Below are positions 27,480-42,570 of a stretch of DNA of 64,000 nucleotides, piece by piece. The stretch covers positions 2,544,501-2,608,500 of the forward strand of contig JAJFZO010000034.1 of NCBI GenBank assembly GCA_021397835.1. The letters run 5' to 3'. Within the stretch, counting starts at the first letter, position 1. Each line of letters opens with the position of its first letter. The notes below the pieces were generated by a model. That model made no database searches, was not told the origin of the DNA, and saw nothing but the letters and a program-made list of their open reading frames with translations. The translations under genes were made by a program, and so were the position numbers. The stretch comes from Moringa oleifera. Lineage: Eukaryota; Streptophyta; Magnoliopsida; Brassicales; Moringaceae.

Positions 27480-27800
27480 TCAAAAAATCAAAAATCAAAA
27501 ATATATATAATAAACTTTTACTTAAAATTTTTTATAGATGTAAAAAAAAACATTTAAACTACCATCATAAATAATTTTATAATTTTATAAATATTTAATG
27601 TATTTTTTAAAAAATAAACTATCAAATTTTTAAAAAAGTTATAAGTATATATTAAAAATTATTTAAATTTAAGAAATTAATCTAAAATAAAATACAAAAT
27701 TCATTTGAATTATTTTTTAAGTATTTTAATAAAAAATATTTTGAATTTTTCATAATTATTTGAGTCAAAAGTTTAATTTGGATCAAATTGATAAATTAAA
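27480..27800 (+). repeat. Dispersed AT-rich repeat, forward copy
   Basis: It carries the family core: AATAAACTTTTACTTAAAAT, then ATAGATGTAAAAAAAAACAT, then AAACTACCATCATAAATAAT, in the same order as in the copies at 40-345, 28735-29110 and 39085-39230. Confidence 0.6.
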
Positions 27801-28734
27801 GTTTGATTCTCACTTTTTGAATATGAAATTTTATTAAAAAAATGAACTAAATATTAAAATTTTACACGTTTTTTATATTAAATATTGTTTTAATTTTTAT
27901 TAAAATATTTTTAGTTAAACCTCATTCTTTGATGTGAATTTATTTCATATTTAAAATAACAATGTGGTTTAAATTGATTCTCACCAACTTACATTAAATA
28001 AAATAGTCAGTATAATTTTTTCTTGTTAGAAGTCAGCTTGTTTTCTGAATTTAATTATTGTTTTAAAAAATAAATTAATATAAATAAATTTCAGATCTCT
28101 ACATAAAATCAAAATTCTTCTTTGAGCTTAGCAGCAGTGAAATCCATTAAAATCAGAAACCTATCGCCACAATTTGCAATTTCTCCCTTTGAAATGTTGT
28201 AATCTTCTCCCCCCTTTTTTTCCACATTGTCATCAGTCAATAAAGTGTCATTTATTGTTTTGTGTGAAAGTATAGGAAAATTAATTAAAAAATAAAATTT
28301 TAAATAATATTATATTTTAAGAAATTTTAATAAAATTAAATATCAAATAAAATTTATAATTAATTAATCATGGTTTTGATTTTTTTAATTTTTTAATAAT
28401 ACTAGTTTAAAATCTTGTGCAATTACTTAAGAATAATTTTATTTTATATTTTAAATTAAATATAATAAAACATAAAACAAAGATTTCATGTTATAATATT
28501 GGAAATTAATGTTTTGATATTATTGTTATATTAGGAATATTTAATTTCATTAGTTAGTCTATAACATCAATTTAGAGAACAAAATTAAGAAATAAAGTCA
28601 TATATTTTAGATTTGTCAAATTATTTTTTGTTACTTATATCATATATTTTAAAGAGTAAATACCATTTCAAACTTTGAGTTTTGCTATTTCTCTATTTAA
28701 ATCTTAATTTTTAAAACATTTTAACATATTTTAA

Positions 28735-29110
28735 TCTATCAATTTGAATCAAATTAAACTCTATAAATAAATTTAAAAATTAAAAATATTCAATTAAGAA
28801 ATCTTTTATAATAAATTTTAACTTAAAAATTTTCATAAATGTAAAAAAATTTCAGATACCATTATAAAAAAAAATCAAAATTGTTTGAATACTAATAATA
28901 TTTTTTGAAAAAATTTATACTATCAAAAATTTATAAAAAAAATAACTCGTTAGTAGAAAATTATTTAAATTTAAGAGATGAAATCAACATGAAGTTTAAA
29001 ATTTATTTGAATAAATTGTTTAAATACTTTACTAAATAAATTATTATTAATTTCTTACAATCGTTTTCATCAAAATCTAATTTAGATAAAATTAATAAAT
29101 AAAAACTTAT
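28735..29110 (+). repeat. Dispersed AT-rich repeat, forward copy
   Basis: It carries the ordered blocks TAATAAATTTTAACTTAAAA, CATAAATGTAAAAAAATTTC and AGATACCATTATAAAAAAAA, followed by the shared distal part (AAATTATTTAAATTTAAGAG and onward). It is one of the longest copies in the window. Confidence 0.65.
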
Positions 29111-31046
29111 TTGAAGATATTTGAAAAATTAAAGTTTGATTGAAGAGAGAGCTCTAAATTTTAAGTTTTAAATTATATTTACTTATTTTTTAAAAATATA
29201 TATAATTTAAATAATCATATTTTTATATATATAAAAATAAATAAATAACAGTAATATACTGTAAAAAAAAAAAAAACTTTTATTTTGACAATGAGTCAAT
29301 TCATGGCGATTTCAATGTAAGTGAAAATTGAATGTATGAAAAGTTAAATAACAAATTCTCAAGAAAAATGGATACCATAAAATTAAGGTTAAAAACAAGT
29401 CTCATAGCATCAAGCGAAAACAAACAACAAATAAATAATTGAAATTAAAACAAACATTCATGATATGTACAGTAAATAATAATGAAAATTAATAATCTTT
29501 TTAGCTGCATATCTGCATTATTGGACGAGGATTGGAAAATGTCATTAATGCATGATTAATCATTGTCTTTTATTTCATAAAAATTAAATATTATATCCAT
29601 TATTAGTCTATCACTCATTGAAAAAAAAAAAAAAACATGTTACTAGGGTCAAACTCAAATCAAATGGTTTTTGGGTGATAATATTAAAAATAAAATAACA
29701 AATGATACTTTCCGTTTTAAAAATATATTTTTTCTTTTTCTCGTTAACAAATTCAAAAGCAATTATTAGGATTTGATATATTTTTTATTTTTAAAATAAA
29801 ATAAATAAAAATTAAATTTAAAAGTATAATAACATATAACTAATTGTTGTCCCTTACCTAATATAAATAATTTCAATTATTATCCAAAAAAAACTCATGC
29901 CAAGTGGTAGTTTAGAGTCCCAATAAAAAATGCAATTCATATTTTCATTAACATCTTATTTTGAAAGATGTTTAAGAGCAATCATTGGACTTTCACATAA
30001 AAAATAATGTATATCATCTACTTATATAAAATTTGTAGTGATTTAAATTTTTTATATAATAATCATCATTAAATTAAAATTACTTATTTGCAAATAAAAC
30101 TTAAAATTCAAATAAAAACAGATAAGCGTTAATACAAACATCTTAAAAATATTCTAAATTTTTATATATATTTAAATTTTATTATTTTATTAAATATTCA
30201 TCAATTTTATATTTTTGTTATGATTTTATTATTTAAAAATAAAAAATAAATACATTTTGTTATTTTATTTTTTAAAAAAATGTTGGGATATAGATGCGGC
30301 AAGTGGCAGATATTCTAGTATATTGTTTCCAGATTTTGAATCTTTTGAAACCTTATCTAGAGTCCCTTGGCATCTTTTCATGCCCTCTTTTCCTTTTTTT
30401 TTTTTTTTTTTTTTTAAATCATTCTTTCTGGTTTGGGCAGCGCACAAATGTCTAAATATCCAATCACATCAACGCCTTTGATTGTGGGTCGAAGTTGTTA
30501 TCATATTCCCATTTCAAATGATGATGCAGCCACATTACCTTATCTTGGTTGATTTGATGCACGCATTAGATAATGTTAATTGAATTTTTCATTTTAACTG
30601 TTTGATTGGATTTGAATTTTTGAACCAATTTCAAATATCCTTTTCAACAATATGTAAATATAAAAAAATTATCATCATTTTTTTAAAAGATGTAATGAGA
30701 TAGTAAAATTCATTAATTTTTTGAAAACTGTTTTTTAAATTTAAAAAAATAAATATAAATAAAGTAACATTAGTTTTTTGAAATTAAAAATACGAATTTT
30801 AAAGTCAATTATCATGAAAAAGAGGTTAGCACATTCGCCAAGTTTAAAGATAGCATTAATTGATTAGTGTTATTTTTAAATTTTAAAATTTATTCCTTGA
30901 AATTATGTCTAGAAAAGAATAAAAGATAGAAAAAAGACACAAAAAAGGTGAATGATAATTTTTAAAAAAATAATAATAAAAACCAAAAAAACTTTAAGCT
31001 TTTCTATTTCTCGTCATATATATATATATATATATATAAAGCAAAT

Positions 31047-31083
31047 CCTCTCATTGAAAATTTTTAAAATTTTCAATGAGAGG
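31047..31083 (+). repeat. Perfect 37-base palindrome (hairpin)
   Basis: Two perfectly complementary 18-base arms, CCTCTCATTGAAAATTTT and AAAATTTTCAATGAGAGG, are separated by a single T. A (TA)n run precedes it at 31018-31038. No gene is adjacent. Confidence 0.95.
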
Positions 31084-32820
31084 GTGCTTGTAACACAAAC
31101 TCTTGGCCAAGGTTAAATCCTCTTCTTGATGCAGCAGGGCTGCAGGAATGTTTTTCGTGGCAGCAGGATGCTGTAACTTTTTTGAAACTATTTTTAGAAT
31201 TTTAATTTAATTTTTAAATAAATATTAAAAAATTATTATCTTTAATATTTAATTTCAATTGTTGAACATTTGGTTTAAAACAATTTGGATAAAATTAAGT
31301 ATTATCAAAAATATTATGTTAGTCATCGTGATTTATAAAGTGTGAAATTTAAAAATTGATTCAATATATTATTAAAATTCATTTATAATTTTTTTCCTAA
31401 AATTAACTTATGATTCAACTATATATATATATATATAATTTTATTTCTTCGTTAGTTTGAAATTGGTTACGTCTCATATGTGCACTGACAAATTATTTCA
31501 ATTGACTTTAATGTTGCTGAGCTTACACGTTTACACTTAAATCAAAATCTTTTACTAACTTACGTAAAAAATGAAAAACATAATTCATCGTATCAATAAG
31601 ATGAAAATTTTAAAAAATAAAAAATCATATCCATTGATTTTGTCAAATTTTATGTTTCAATAATTTTTTCTACAAATCCGATATAAATTACATTAACAAG
31701 AACAGTCAATTTGCTTTATTGTAATTCATTTTTGGGCATTTGCATATCATTCCAAGATCCAAAAGGGTGATGTCTTGCTATTAAATTGATGCCTTATTTC
31801 TTTAAAATTAAAGAAATTAATTTTCAAATTAAAAAAATATTTGGAGAAAATTCTAATAGGGAGTAAACGGATAATAACATTAATTTTAAAATTGATTTCA
31901 CTCCTAATTACATTTTGGAAAGTAAATCCAAAAGGGAAGTTTGATTTAGAAAGTTTAAAAATAAAATAAAACCGAGTAGAAAAGTAAATAATGTGTTAAA
32001 TTATTCTTATATTTTTGCAACTAAATCTTGCGTATCTCCTAAGAAAGAGGGGAAAGAAGGGGTAATTAATTTTATATAAAATTTGATAAAATTTATTTTT
32101 GAAATGTGCCAAGGCGGATGCCTAAAGGCATGGGCCACATTGCACAAGTTGGGCACTTGCTAAGTTATGATGTAAAATAATTGTGGAGATAATTATATCT
32201 AAGATTTAAGAAAAATAGATTAAACACATAATTAATTTTGAATGAAAAAATAAGTTAAGTTTAATTTTTGCAATAGACACTATAAAAATAACACATAATA
32301 TCAACACTGATTTATTAAAGAAAAGGCATGCAAATAAATTAAAAAGTTATTATTTGAATAACTGTGAAATTAAATTTTATACTACTTATATTTTTTCAAT
32401 AAAAAATTTATTTTTTTGGATAAATATTTCTTATAAAATATGAATATAATTTAAATTAATTTTTATTTTTATTTTCAAATAATTTAATAAAAAAATTTAT
32501 ATTTGAATTATAAGAGATATCAAATTAATATTACAACAAAATCAAAATTTAAACATCATTTTTATTTAATATTGTGAAAAGTTAAAAATATTTTTAAATA
32601 TTAAAAATTACAAATTTATTTATAATAATAATTTGAGTATTTTATATTTATAAAATATTTTATGTTTATTATATAAAATTTTTAATTTAAATATATTATT
32701 AAAAAATAAAAAAATTAATTAGATGTTTAATGTATAAAAATAATAAAAATATGTATATTAACCGAAAGATGCATTCAGTGGTGGCCCACTTGACCAATCA
32801 AGGCTAGCGGAAACCGAATC

Positions 32821-33475
32821 CGATGAGTCATCTAGATTGTGACGAATATCCACATCGACTCATCGTGGCACCGTTGAAATCCAACTTTTTCCCACTGCCA
32901 CGTGTCACCCTTATCTACCTTAAGACTTAAGCGTACGAGTCTTCCTTCCGTGGACGTCAATGCAGCCATAGGCCGCAGAGGACAAAAAGCCGCACCATCA
33001 TCACCATGTCTTAACCCCGAAGGGAAACAAACACGTGTTCATCACCCGTGTTACGTTTTATTGGTTAAAAATAACTAATTTTTTTATTTATGGATCAAAA
33101 TTTTTTATTAATTTTAATTGATGTTAATTTTTTTAAAGTGTTAAAAAATATTTTAATATATTAATATAAAAATAAAAAATTATTTATTAATTTTAATAAA
33201 TTATCATATATCATGATTTTATCAAAAAAAAATTGTAATTCATGTTTGAGTATCCTACTCACGGAAGCCACCCTTTGCACCCCTGAACTGTGGAAGCGCG
33301 TTTCTTGGAACCTTCACGCGGATTAGGATCGCACCGTCCATCTCACGTGGATCCAGAGATCGTAGCCGTTGCCTCCTCGATCTCACGCCTGTCGCCACGT
33401 ACCACCTGCGCCACGTGTCGAGAGATTTATGGAAAGATTATTTTAATCTTATCTGTTTTGTTCCTTATTTATAGG
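32821..33475 (+). promoter_or_regulatory. BAM1 promoter with four CACGTG (G-box/ABRE) sites
   Basis: CACGTG occurs at 32899-32904, 33032-33037, 33344-33349 and 33412-33417. The first and last are in CCACGTGTC context, the classical ABA-response element. A pair of inverted 9-mers, CGATGAGTC (32821-32829) and GACTCATCG (32857-32865), includes a TGAGTCA bZIP site. A TATA-like TATTTATAG lies at about 33466-33474, roughly 150 bases before the start codon. G-box/ABRE sites bind bZIP and bHLH factors, and Arabidopsis BAM1 is reported as ABA- and osmotic-stress-induced through AREB/ABF factors. That this promoter acts the same way is inference. Confidence 0.65.
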
Positions 33476-33623
33476 ATGCCACCCCATCAGCAACTCCTGC
33501 CTCCTCATTCAAAGCACAGAAACATCACAAGCTGAACCTACCAAGAACGGACGCAAAGTTAAAAGGAACAGAAAGCTAAAGACAGAGAGAAAAAAACCCT
33601 TCATATATATACAGGGAAAAGAA

Positions 33624-36495
<2,872 letters not shown>

Positions 36496-36678
36496 AAGAA
36501 TTTGTATGAGTTTCTAGTCATAGAGGGACACATAAATAGAATTGTTAATTTTCTAGTATGCTATAGCTCTTTTTGTCAAGCTGTGGCTGTAGAACCTGTA
36601 AGAATGTGAAATATTGTGTGATAAGATCTATACTGCTTTGTACTCTAAGCATCTTCTGTTTTATTTTCAAATCAATAT

Positions 36679-36684
36679 AATAAA
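36679..36684 (+). terminator. Probable BAM1 polyadenylation signal
   Basis: AATAAA lies 184 bases after the BAM1 stop codon, preceded by TG- and T-rich sequence typical of plant far-upstream elements. Assigned by position and motif only. Confidence 0.5.
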
Positions 36685-37658
36685 TTTGGTAAACATGAGT
36701 GCTATTCCCTCTTGATTTTGACTCCAATTTTATTGATATCATGGAAGTGGTAGATCTGCAATTTTTTTTCTGGGTTGATTATTGCCTGCAGTGTTTTGTT
36801 AAATATGCATCTGCTGCTCAGCTGTTGTTCTCATTCAGGTCCTTCTCTGAAACAGGAAACCAGCAAACTTCACACAAAATTTTTCCTTTTCCTGCCATCG
36901 CTATCTTTAAAATCCAAGTTGCTGAATTCAGCTAGCATCTTTTGTTGTTAATCTGTGTTGTATTGAAATTGAATTGAAATCGTTTAACATAATAAAAGTT
37001 TTTATTTTTTATTTTTGTTGCTTCTCTCTTACCAATCATAATTAGATAAAAGCTGTTGCTGAATCCAATGGATGATATGAGATTTAGTAATTCCTTTGAA
37101 CTTTCTATCAAGAATCATGTGGAAAAGGTAAACAACTATATTTATTTATTGGACTACAAGATGCCTAAGTTTCAACTTTTAACATGACATTTTCATCCTT
37201 TGTGACTTTTTTTTGCTCTCTTTTTGACCAGAAAATTGGTGAAGTTTGGTAAACTTGGTTTTCAAAGTTGTAAAAAGCATCAAAAAGATGGGGTTGTTGT
37301 TTCCCTAATTTTCCACTATCAGCCAAGAGGAGTCAGCAGTTTCTTTTGAACTTTTGAACACAGCCTTCATTGACCGCTAAAACCATACAAACCAGCAAAC
37401 CATATTCATGTTTCACATTTGCAGTCACATGAAGACGATGCTTTTCACAAAGCTAAATTGGTTGCTGATGTAACTTATACTGTCATTCATTAGGTTAGGT
37501 CCATTGGATCTCGTAATTTTTTGTATATTTCACATATCATTTATTAGGTTTGGCCCGTTGAATCTAGTGTTTTTTATATATATTTTAAAGTATTTAATAA
37601 TGATATAGAAATAAATATTATATAAAATTTTAATATTTATTTATCTTACTAATTAAAA

Positions 37659-37968
37659 TTTTATATTTTAAAAATAATATATTAATTTAATTTTAATTGA
37701 CCTTTTTTAAATAAATGTAAAAAATTAAATATATTTTTAGTATTAAAATACTTTAAAAATGACCATTACATTTACAATTTATTTTTTAAATTTAAATATT
37801 TTTAATATAAACATTTTATATTTTAAAAATAATATATTAATTTAATTTTAATTGACCTTTTTTAAATAAATATAAAAAATTAAATATATTTTTAGTATTA
37901 AAATACTTTAAAAATGATCATTACATTTACAATTTATTTTTTAAATTTAAATATTTTTAATCTAATTT
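37659..37968 (+). repeat. Tandem duplication, 155-base unit
   Basis: Copies 37659-37813 and 37814-37968 are nearly identical and both start TTTTATATTTTAAAAATAAT. Both contain TAATTGACCTTTTTTAAATA and ATTACATTTACAATTTATTT. Confidence 0.9.
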
Positions 37969-39084
37969 TTTATTTTAAAAAATTTAAATAGTATAAATTT
38001 AATATATATTTTCAATATTTGAAAAGTTATTGAAACATTTTATTATGATAGTTTGAATTTTTTAATATATTTACAAAAAAATTTTAAGTTAAAATTCATT
38101 ATATAAAATTTTCAATTCAAATATCTTTAATTTTTAAATTTCTTCAAATGTTCAATTTAGTTCAAATTAGTAGATTAAAGTTTAATTAATAAATTTTTGA
38201 ACATCAAGATTTATTTGATAACATTAAATAAATATTAAAATTTTACATAATATTTACTTTAATATAACTTATTTGAGTGATTAATTACATATTTTTATTT
38301 TGAAATAAAAATTTTACTTTAAACATTTACAATAAAAAAAATTTATATCTGATTCATCTATAATTTTTTTGGATAACTTGATATTTCATACTAATTTTTT
38401 GAAAATATTTTGAAGTCCTATGAGTCCAACTTTACTTGAGAACCAAAAAAAAAAAAATCATTATTAATATTTATAATCATAAAAGGATCTTTTATATTAT
38501 AATAAATTATATTAAAGAGACTTATATTTGTTATAAATTTTTAATTAAGATATAAAAAAAATCATCAATTAAAGATATAGAATTCTATCGACTTTTAACA
38601 TTTATAGTTTTAAACATACAAAAATTAACAACTATACTCTTATAACACTTAATTATCATATTTTTTAGTTTTATTTTTTGTCCTTTACTTTTTGTTCTTT
38701 TTTCATTGGTTGTCTCTTATATTTAATTTCACTCAATATACTGGTAATCTATTTACATAAATTTTTACTCAAAAATGTAAATTTTATAAATAATTTACAT
38801 AACAAGATTTAAAAAATTAATTCAAATTTTTATTGTCAGTTTCTATTATTTACTTTTGCTCTACTTAGAAGTAGATATAATTATTACATAACAATAATTT
38901 TATTCAACAAAATTTTAATATAATTATATTAAAAATAAAAAATATATGATACTTAATTATTAGACAGAGTATAATCACAATTTTTACACATTTAAAAATA
39001 GAGTAAAAGTATCATCAAATCTTAGTGCTTACCTTATATCATCAATCAACCTTATATTTAAAAGTAACAAATCAAACTCTGATG

Positions 39085-39445
39085 TATCAATATGATTGAA
39101 ATTAAAATTATCAAAATATTTAAAATTTTAAAATATTTAAATTAAAGATTTTATGTAATAAATTTTGATATGAATTTTTTCATAGATGTAAAAAAATATT
39201 CAGACTACCATTATAAAAAATTTCTTAATTTTTTGAGTACTGAATATATATATATATATATATATAGATGTTAATCAAATTTATAACATTAATTTTTTAA
39301 AAAAATAATATAATTATTCAAAAAAATTACGAAATTTTTTGTAATGATAACTTAAATATTTTTTTACATCAGTGAAACATTTCAAATTAAAATTCATCAT
39401 ATAATATTTTCACTTTGAATATTCTTAATTTTTAAATTTTTTGAT
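39085..39445. repeat. Foldback (inverted-repeat) copy of the dispersed AT-rich repeat
   Basis: The left arm (about 39085-39230) and the reverse complement of the right arm (about 39305-39445) align along their length. Both contain GATGTAAAAAAATATT followed by a CTACCATTATAAAAAATTTC-like block and TTAATTTTTT. A (TA)n run at 39247-39266 lies in the loop. Single-arm copies elsewhere are at about 40-345 (+), 470-625 (+, partial), 1150-1440 (-), 12005-12240 (-), 27480-27800 (+), 28735-29110 (+) and 37985-38200 (-). The structure resembles a MITE or foldback element, but I could not define terminal repeats or target duplications. Confidence 0.6.
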
Positions 39446-40306
39446 AAAATTTAAGTTAAACCAAATTGATAAATTAATATTCGATTTGTTACTTTTTAAA
39501 TATAATAATTTAATTGATAATATAATGTAAATATCAAAATTTTATGAGACTTTTATTCTTAAAAAATAATTATTAAAGTTAATAAAATTTATTAGACTAA
39601 AATTTTTATTTTAAAAAATATCAAAAAAATATATTTTTAATTAATATAATTTTTTATTCAAAAAATCACATAAAATATAAAATTTATTAATGTAATTAAT
39701 TCCTAATTTTTTTCTCACATCATTAAATGATTTTCTAGTGGAATGAAAACAACTGATAATATTCATTTTGCTTCACAAACTAGAAATCTTGAACTTTCCA
39801 TCCTTCTTAGCAAAATGCTTCCTGCTTCATATTGTATAAATAAAAATCTCTTATTATATATCCTTCATGTTTGAAATGAACAACAAAAACTCTTGTACAG
39901 AATGTTGTTTAATTTTATCAGGGTGGTAACATTTTATTTTATTAAAATATATTTTAAATTTTTTTATAAAGAATAATATGATTAAACTTATATTATAAAT
40001 AAACGATAACTTTTAAATAAATTAAGATCGCATTTTATGTTATGGATGAATAAAGATTTTTTTAATTGATCTGAATTTTTTATTAAAAGTTTTAATAAAA
40101 AATTGTAATAGTGTTTTAATATTTTATAATGTTAATATAAAAATTAATAAAAAATTTAAATTATTAATTTTATTAAATTATCATATGCTATAATTTTATA
40201 AAAAATTTAATATAATTTTAAAATTAAGTAATTATATTATAGTTTATTAAAAATTTAAAAAAAGAAAAAAGAAAAAAGAAAAAAAGAAGCAACTTCCTTA
40301 GCATGA

Positions 40307-40355
40307 TCAGAGGAGCAGTTGGCTCGCAGATGCATGGCTTAGCATGCTCCTCTGA
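40307..40355 (+). repeat. Inverted repeat upstream of the LEA gene
   Basis: Arms TCAGAGGAGCA (40307-40317) and TGCTCCTCTGA (40345-40355) are perfect complements around a 27-base loop, about 240 bases before the LEA start codon. The function is unknown. Confidence 0.8.
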
Positions 40356-40480
40356 GCGGAGAGACGACCATTTCAGCTCACCCGCCAGTATCCCTTGTCA
40401 AAGGGAGATAGATACGCCTTCTCTGCACCACCAATCAACCCATAGGCTGCAGCTCTTACCTCCAAGTGAAAACCACAAGC

Positions 40481-40490
40481 AGTATATATA
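40481..40490 (+). promoter_or_regulatory. TATA box of the LEA gene
   Basis: AGTATATATA lies about 100 bases upstream of the start codon in otherwise GC-normal sequence, followed by an A/C-rich leader. It is a standard plant TATA context; the transcription start is inferred at about 40515. Confidence 0.55.
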
Positions 40491-40589
40491 CGTCGTCAAT
40501 TAACCAGAATCAAAACCCATCGGTTTCTGATCGAAGCATAGGAAGTTTTTACTCGTAATAAAGTACCATTTGAGTTTTTCTGAGTAAAT

Positions 40590-41294
40590 ATGTCGAACAT
40601 TCAACAGTCATTCAACGCAGGGCAATCCAAGGGCCACACCCAGGTGAGAATCGCCATCAGATCCTTCCGGTTGATCGCCCTTTTTGTTTCCTTGCCAAGC
40701 TTTGATTAAAGTTTTGGTGAATCGATTCTGTCCTGTTGGATTGAGTGGAATGTGTCTGTATTTGTGGCAGGAGAAAACAGAGGAATGGATTCAGTCCACA
40801 AAGGACTCTGCAAATGCAGCCGCAGATAAGGCAACTGGTGCTGCTCAATCCACCGTGGACTCCGCCCAACATGGCCAGCAGCAGCAGCAGCAAAACCCTG
40901 GTCTCCTCCAGCAGGTAAAATGCCTTTTCTTCTGTGCCCTCTTTGGGTAACTTTCATCACCAAATGAAGCTTCACACTCTCAAATTGAATCATTTGGGAT
41001 ACACAAACTATGTAACTGGTTTCAATAAACCGATTTCATAGTTTAATTTTCACATTTCAAATGGTTGAGAATTCACTTTATCAATCATTCTATAAGATTT
41101 GATATTGGTTTCTTCATAATTTCTTTTTCCTAACCAACGAAGTTTTTCATTTCGGGAAGGAAATTTGAGTAGGCGAGTCACAATGAGATATATTTGCATT
41201 GTTGCAGACTGGAGAGCAAGTGAAGAACATGGCTCAGGGGGCTGTGGAGTCAGTGAAGAACACACTTGGAGTGGGTGAAAGGAAATCAAACTGA
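40590..41294 (+). CDS. UNE15: Late embryogenesis abundant (LEA) small hydrophilic protein, UNE15-like
   Basis: Three exons, 40590-40643, 40771-40914 and 41208-41294, give 94 residues with phase-0 joints and clear donor and acceptor sites. The protein begins MSNIQQSFNAGQSKGHTQ, continues EKTEEWIQSTKDSANAAADK with a Gln-rich stretch near residues 54-62, and ends TGEQVKNMAQGAVESVKNTL followed by GVGERKSN. The repeated Lys/Glu/Ala/Gln pattern with no hydrophobic core is typical of LEA/KIN-type proteins, which are thought to be disordered in solution and to protect cells during water loss or seed drying. It lies 1.3 kb upstream of the lipase gene in the same orientation. From memory, Arabidopsis UNE15 (At4g13560), a LEA protein, neighbours the lipase orthologue At4g13550, which supports the name; the symbol should be checked. 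Confidence 0.82.
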
Positions 41295-42480
41295 ACATCA
41301 ATTCCCTCCTTGGACGTGAGATGCTGCGTTTCCTTACATCAGGTCTTCTCGTGTGTTTTTTTTAAATGGGACACTTTGGTAATTTCCAATCCCAATCTTT
41401 TGAGGTTTTCTTCTAGAAATTCTCATGTGGTGTAATAAATTTTTTCCCTTAATTTTTCCCATTATTAGTTTTTTTCCTTTTTTTTTTTTTGGTTCTTTTT
41501 GCTATTGAAACGTGAGATGTAATAAAAGATTAATAAAATCTAAATATAATGTTTACTCTCTTTAGAGATATTTGAATATTTGCATAGTAAATTATCTCAT
41601 TTAATTAATAAAAATATGAGTTGAATGTCTTAATTAATAATATTTGTAATTTAATATGTGATAAGTTTTATTTTAATTCATTGACACATAAGTATTGATT
41701 TGTAAGTCGATTTTAGTGTAAGCTACTCATCAATCATTGTAATACAATGTATGCATGGAATTTTGTTTTTATAAAATAATATAATAGAAAATAAATTTAT
41801 CAAGACAAATAAAAATTAATTTATGAAAATTAGTTTATAAAGAGAGTTTCGTAGTTTTATATTTTCAAAAACAAAGTTTTGATTTTTCACATATATAAAA
41901 TATAATTTAAATTATCTTAATAATTTTTAACAAATTTATTTAAATTTAAGATAAACTCAAAATTAAGCATAAAATTTATTTAAATATTCAAAATAAATTT
42001 TGAATTATAATTTAATTTAAATATAATCAATATATATCAAGAATTATTTAAATTTTTTTTGTAAGTTAATGTTTGTCTGAAAAGATGGTAAACATCGTTT
42101 GCCCTAAAATACAATTTATTATTTTACTTTTAATTAATTAAAAATTGAAATTCAAGGGGCATATTCAATGACCCAATAAGTCATATAAGCTGTGATCGGT
42201 TCTGCTTAAGCAAAAGTTTGTAATAAAATAGTAAATGTCTTTCATTTTATTATTGATTAAGAAAACTTAGAAGAATCCTTAAAAAAAAAAAAAAAAAACT
42301 TAAAAAGAACCAAAGGGGAGATACTGAATCCAACAGAATCGGATCCTAATGTCGGATCCGGGTCATCCGTTAGCAATGACGTAACCGTCACTGTAACGGT
42401 CATCAATGTCCTAGAATCTACTGGGGATTTAGGCGCTTCTTTTTCCTCGCTCTGTTACACTTACGTGTTCGTGCACGGAT
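41295..42480. other. Spacer and promoter region of the lipase gene
   Basis: 41500-42300 is AT-rich with no gene. The proximal part (about 42330-42480) is GC-normal and contains CAATGACGTAACCGTCACTG with a TGACG core and an imperfect dyad around it, plus GGATCCTAATGTCGGATCCG. These are candidate bZIP-type sites. I see no convincing array of heat-shock elements, although the Arabidopsis orthologue is heat-induced. Confidence 0.4.
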
Positions 42481-42570
42481 AAGCCACAGAGAGAGAGATA
42501 GAGAGAGAAAATACTCAATTGAGAAACCTCCTCTTGTCTCTGCACAAAGATTATCCTCACTGGGTCTACT

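Larger units (their letters stand above)
26790..32760. other. Large AT-rich intergenic spacer
   Basis: The first 500 bases upstream of the WD40 gene are GC-normal and include AAACGGCGCCGT at about 27199 with a perfect ACGGCGCCGT palindrome, a plausible promoter element. From about 27330 the sequence is highly AT-rich with no gene. Direct copies of the dispersed repeat are visible at about 27480-27800 and 28735-29110. Islands of less AT-rich DNA at 30280-30560 and 31080-31180 are unrecognised; frames there are short and unsupported. Confidence 0.55.
36700..40290. other. AT-rich intergenic spacer between BAM1 and the LEA gene
   Basis: No coding region is supported. The first ~800 bases are of moderate composition. 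From about 37500 the sequence is very AT-rich and is built largely of repeats: the 155-base tandem duplication at 37659, a reverse copy of the dispersed repeat at about 37985-38200, and the foldback pair at 39085-39445. Confidence 0.55.
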
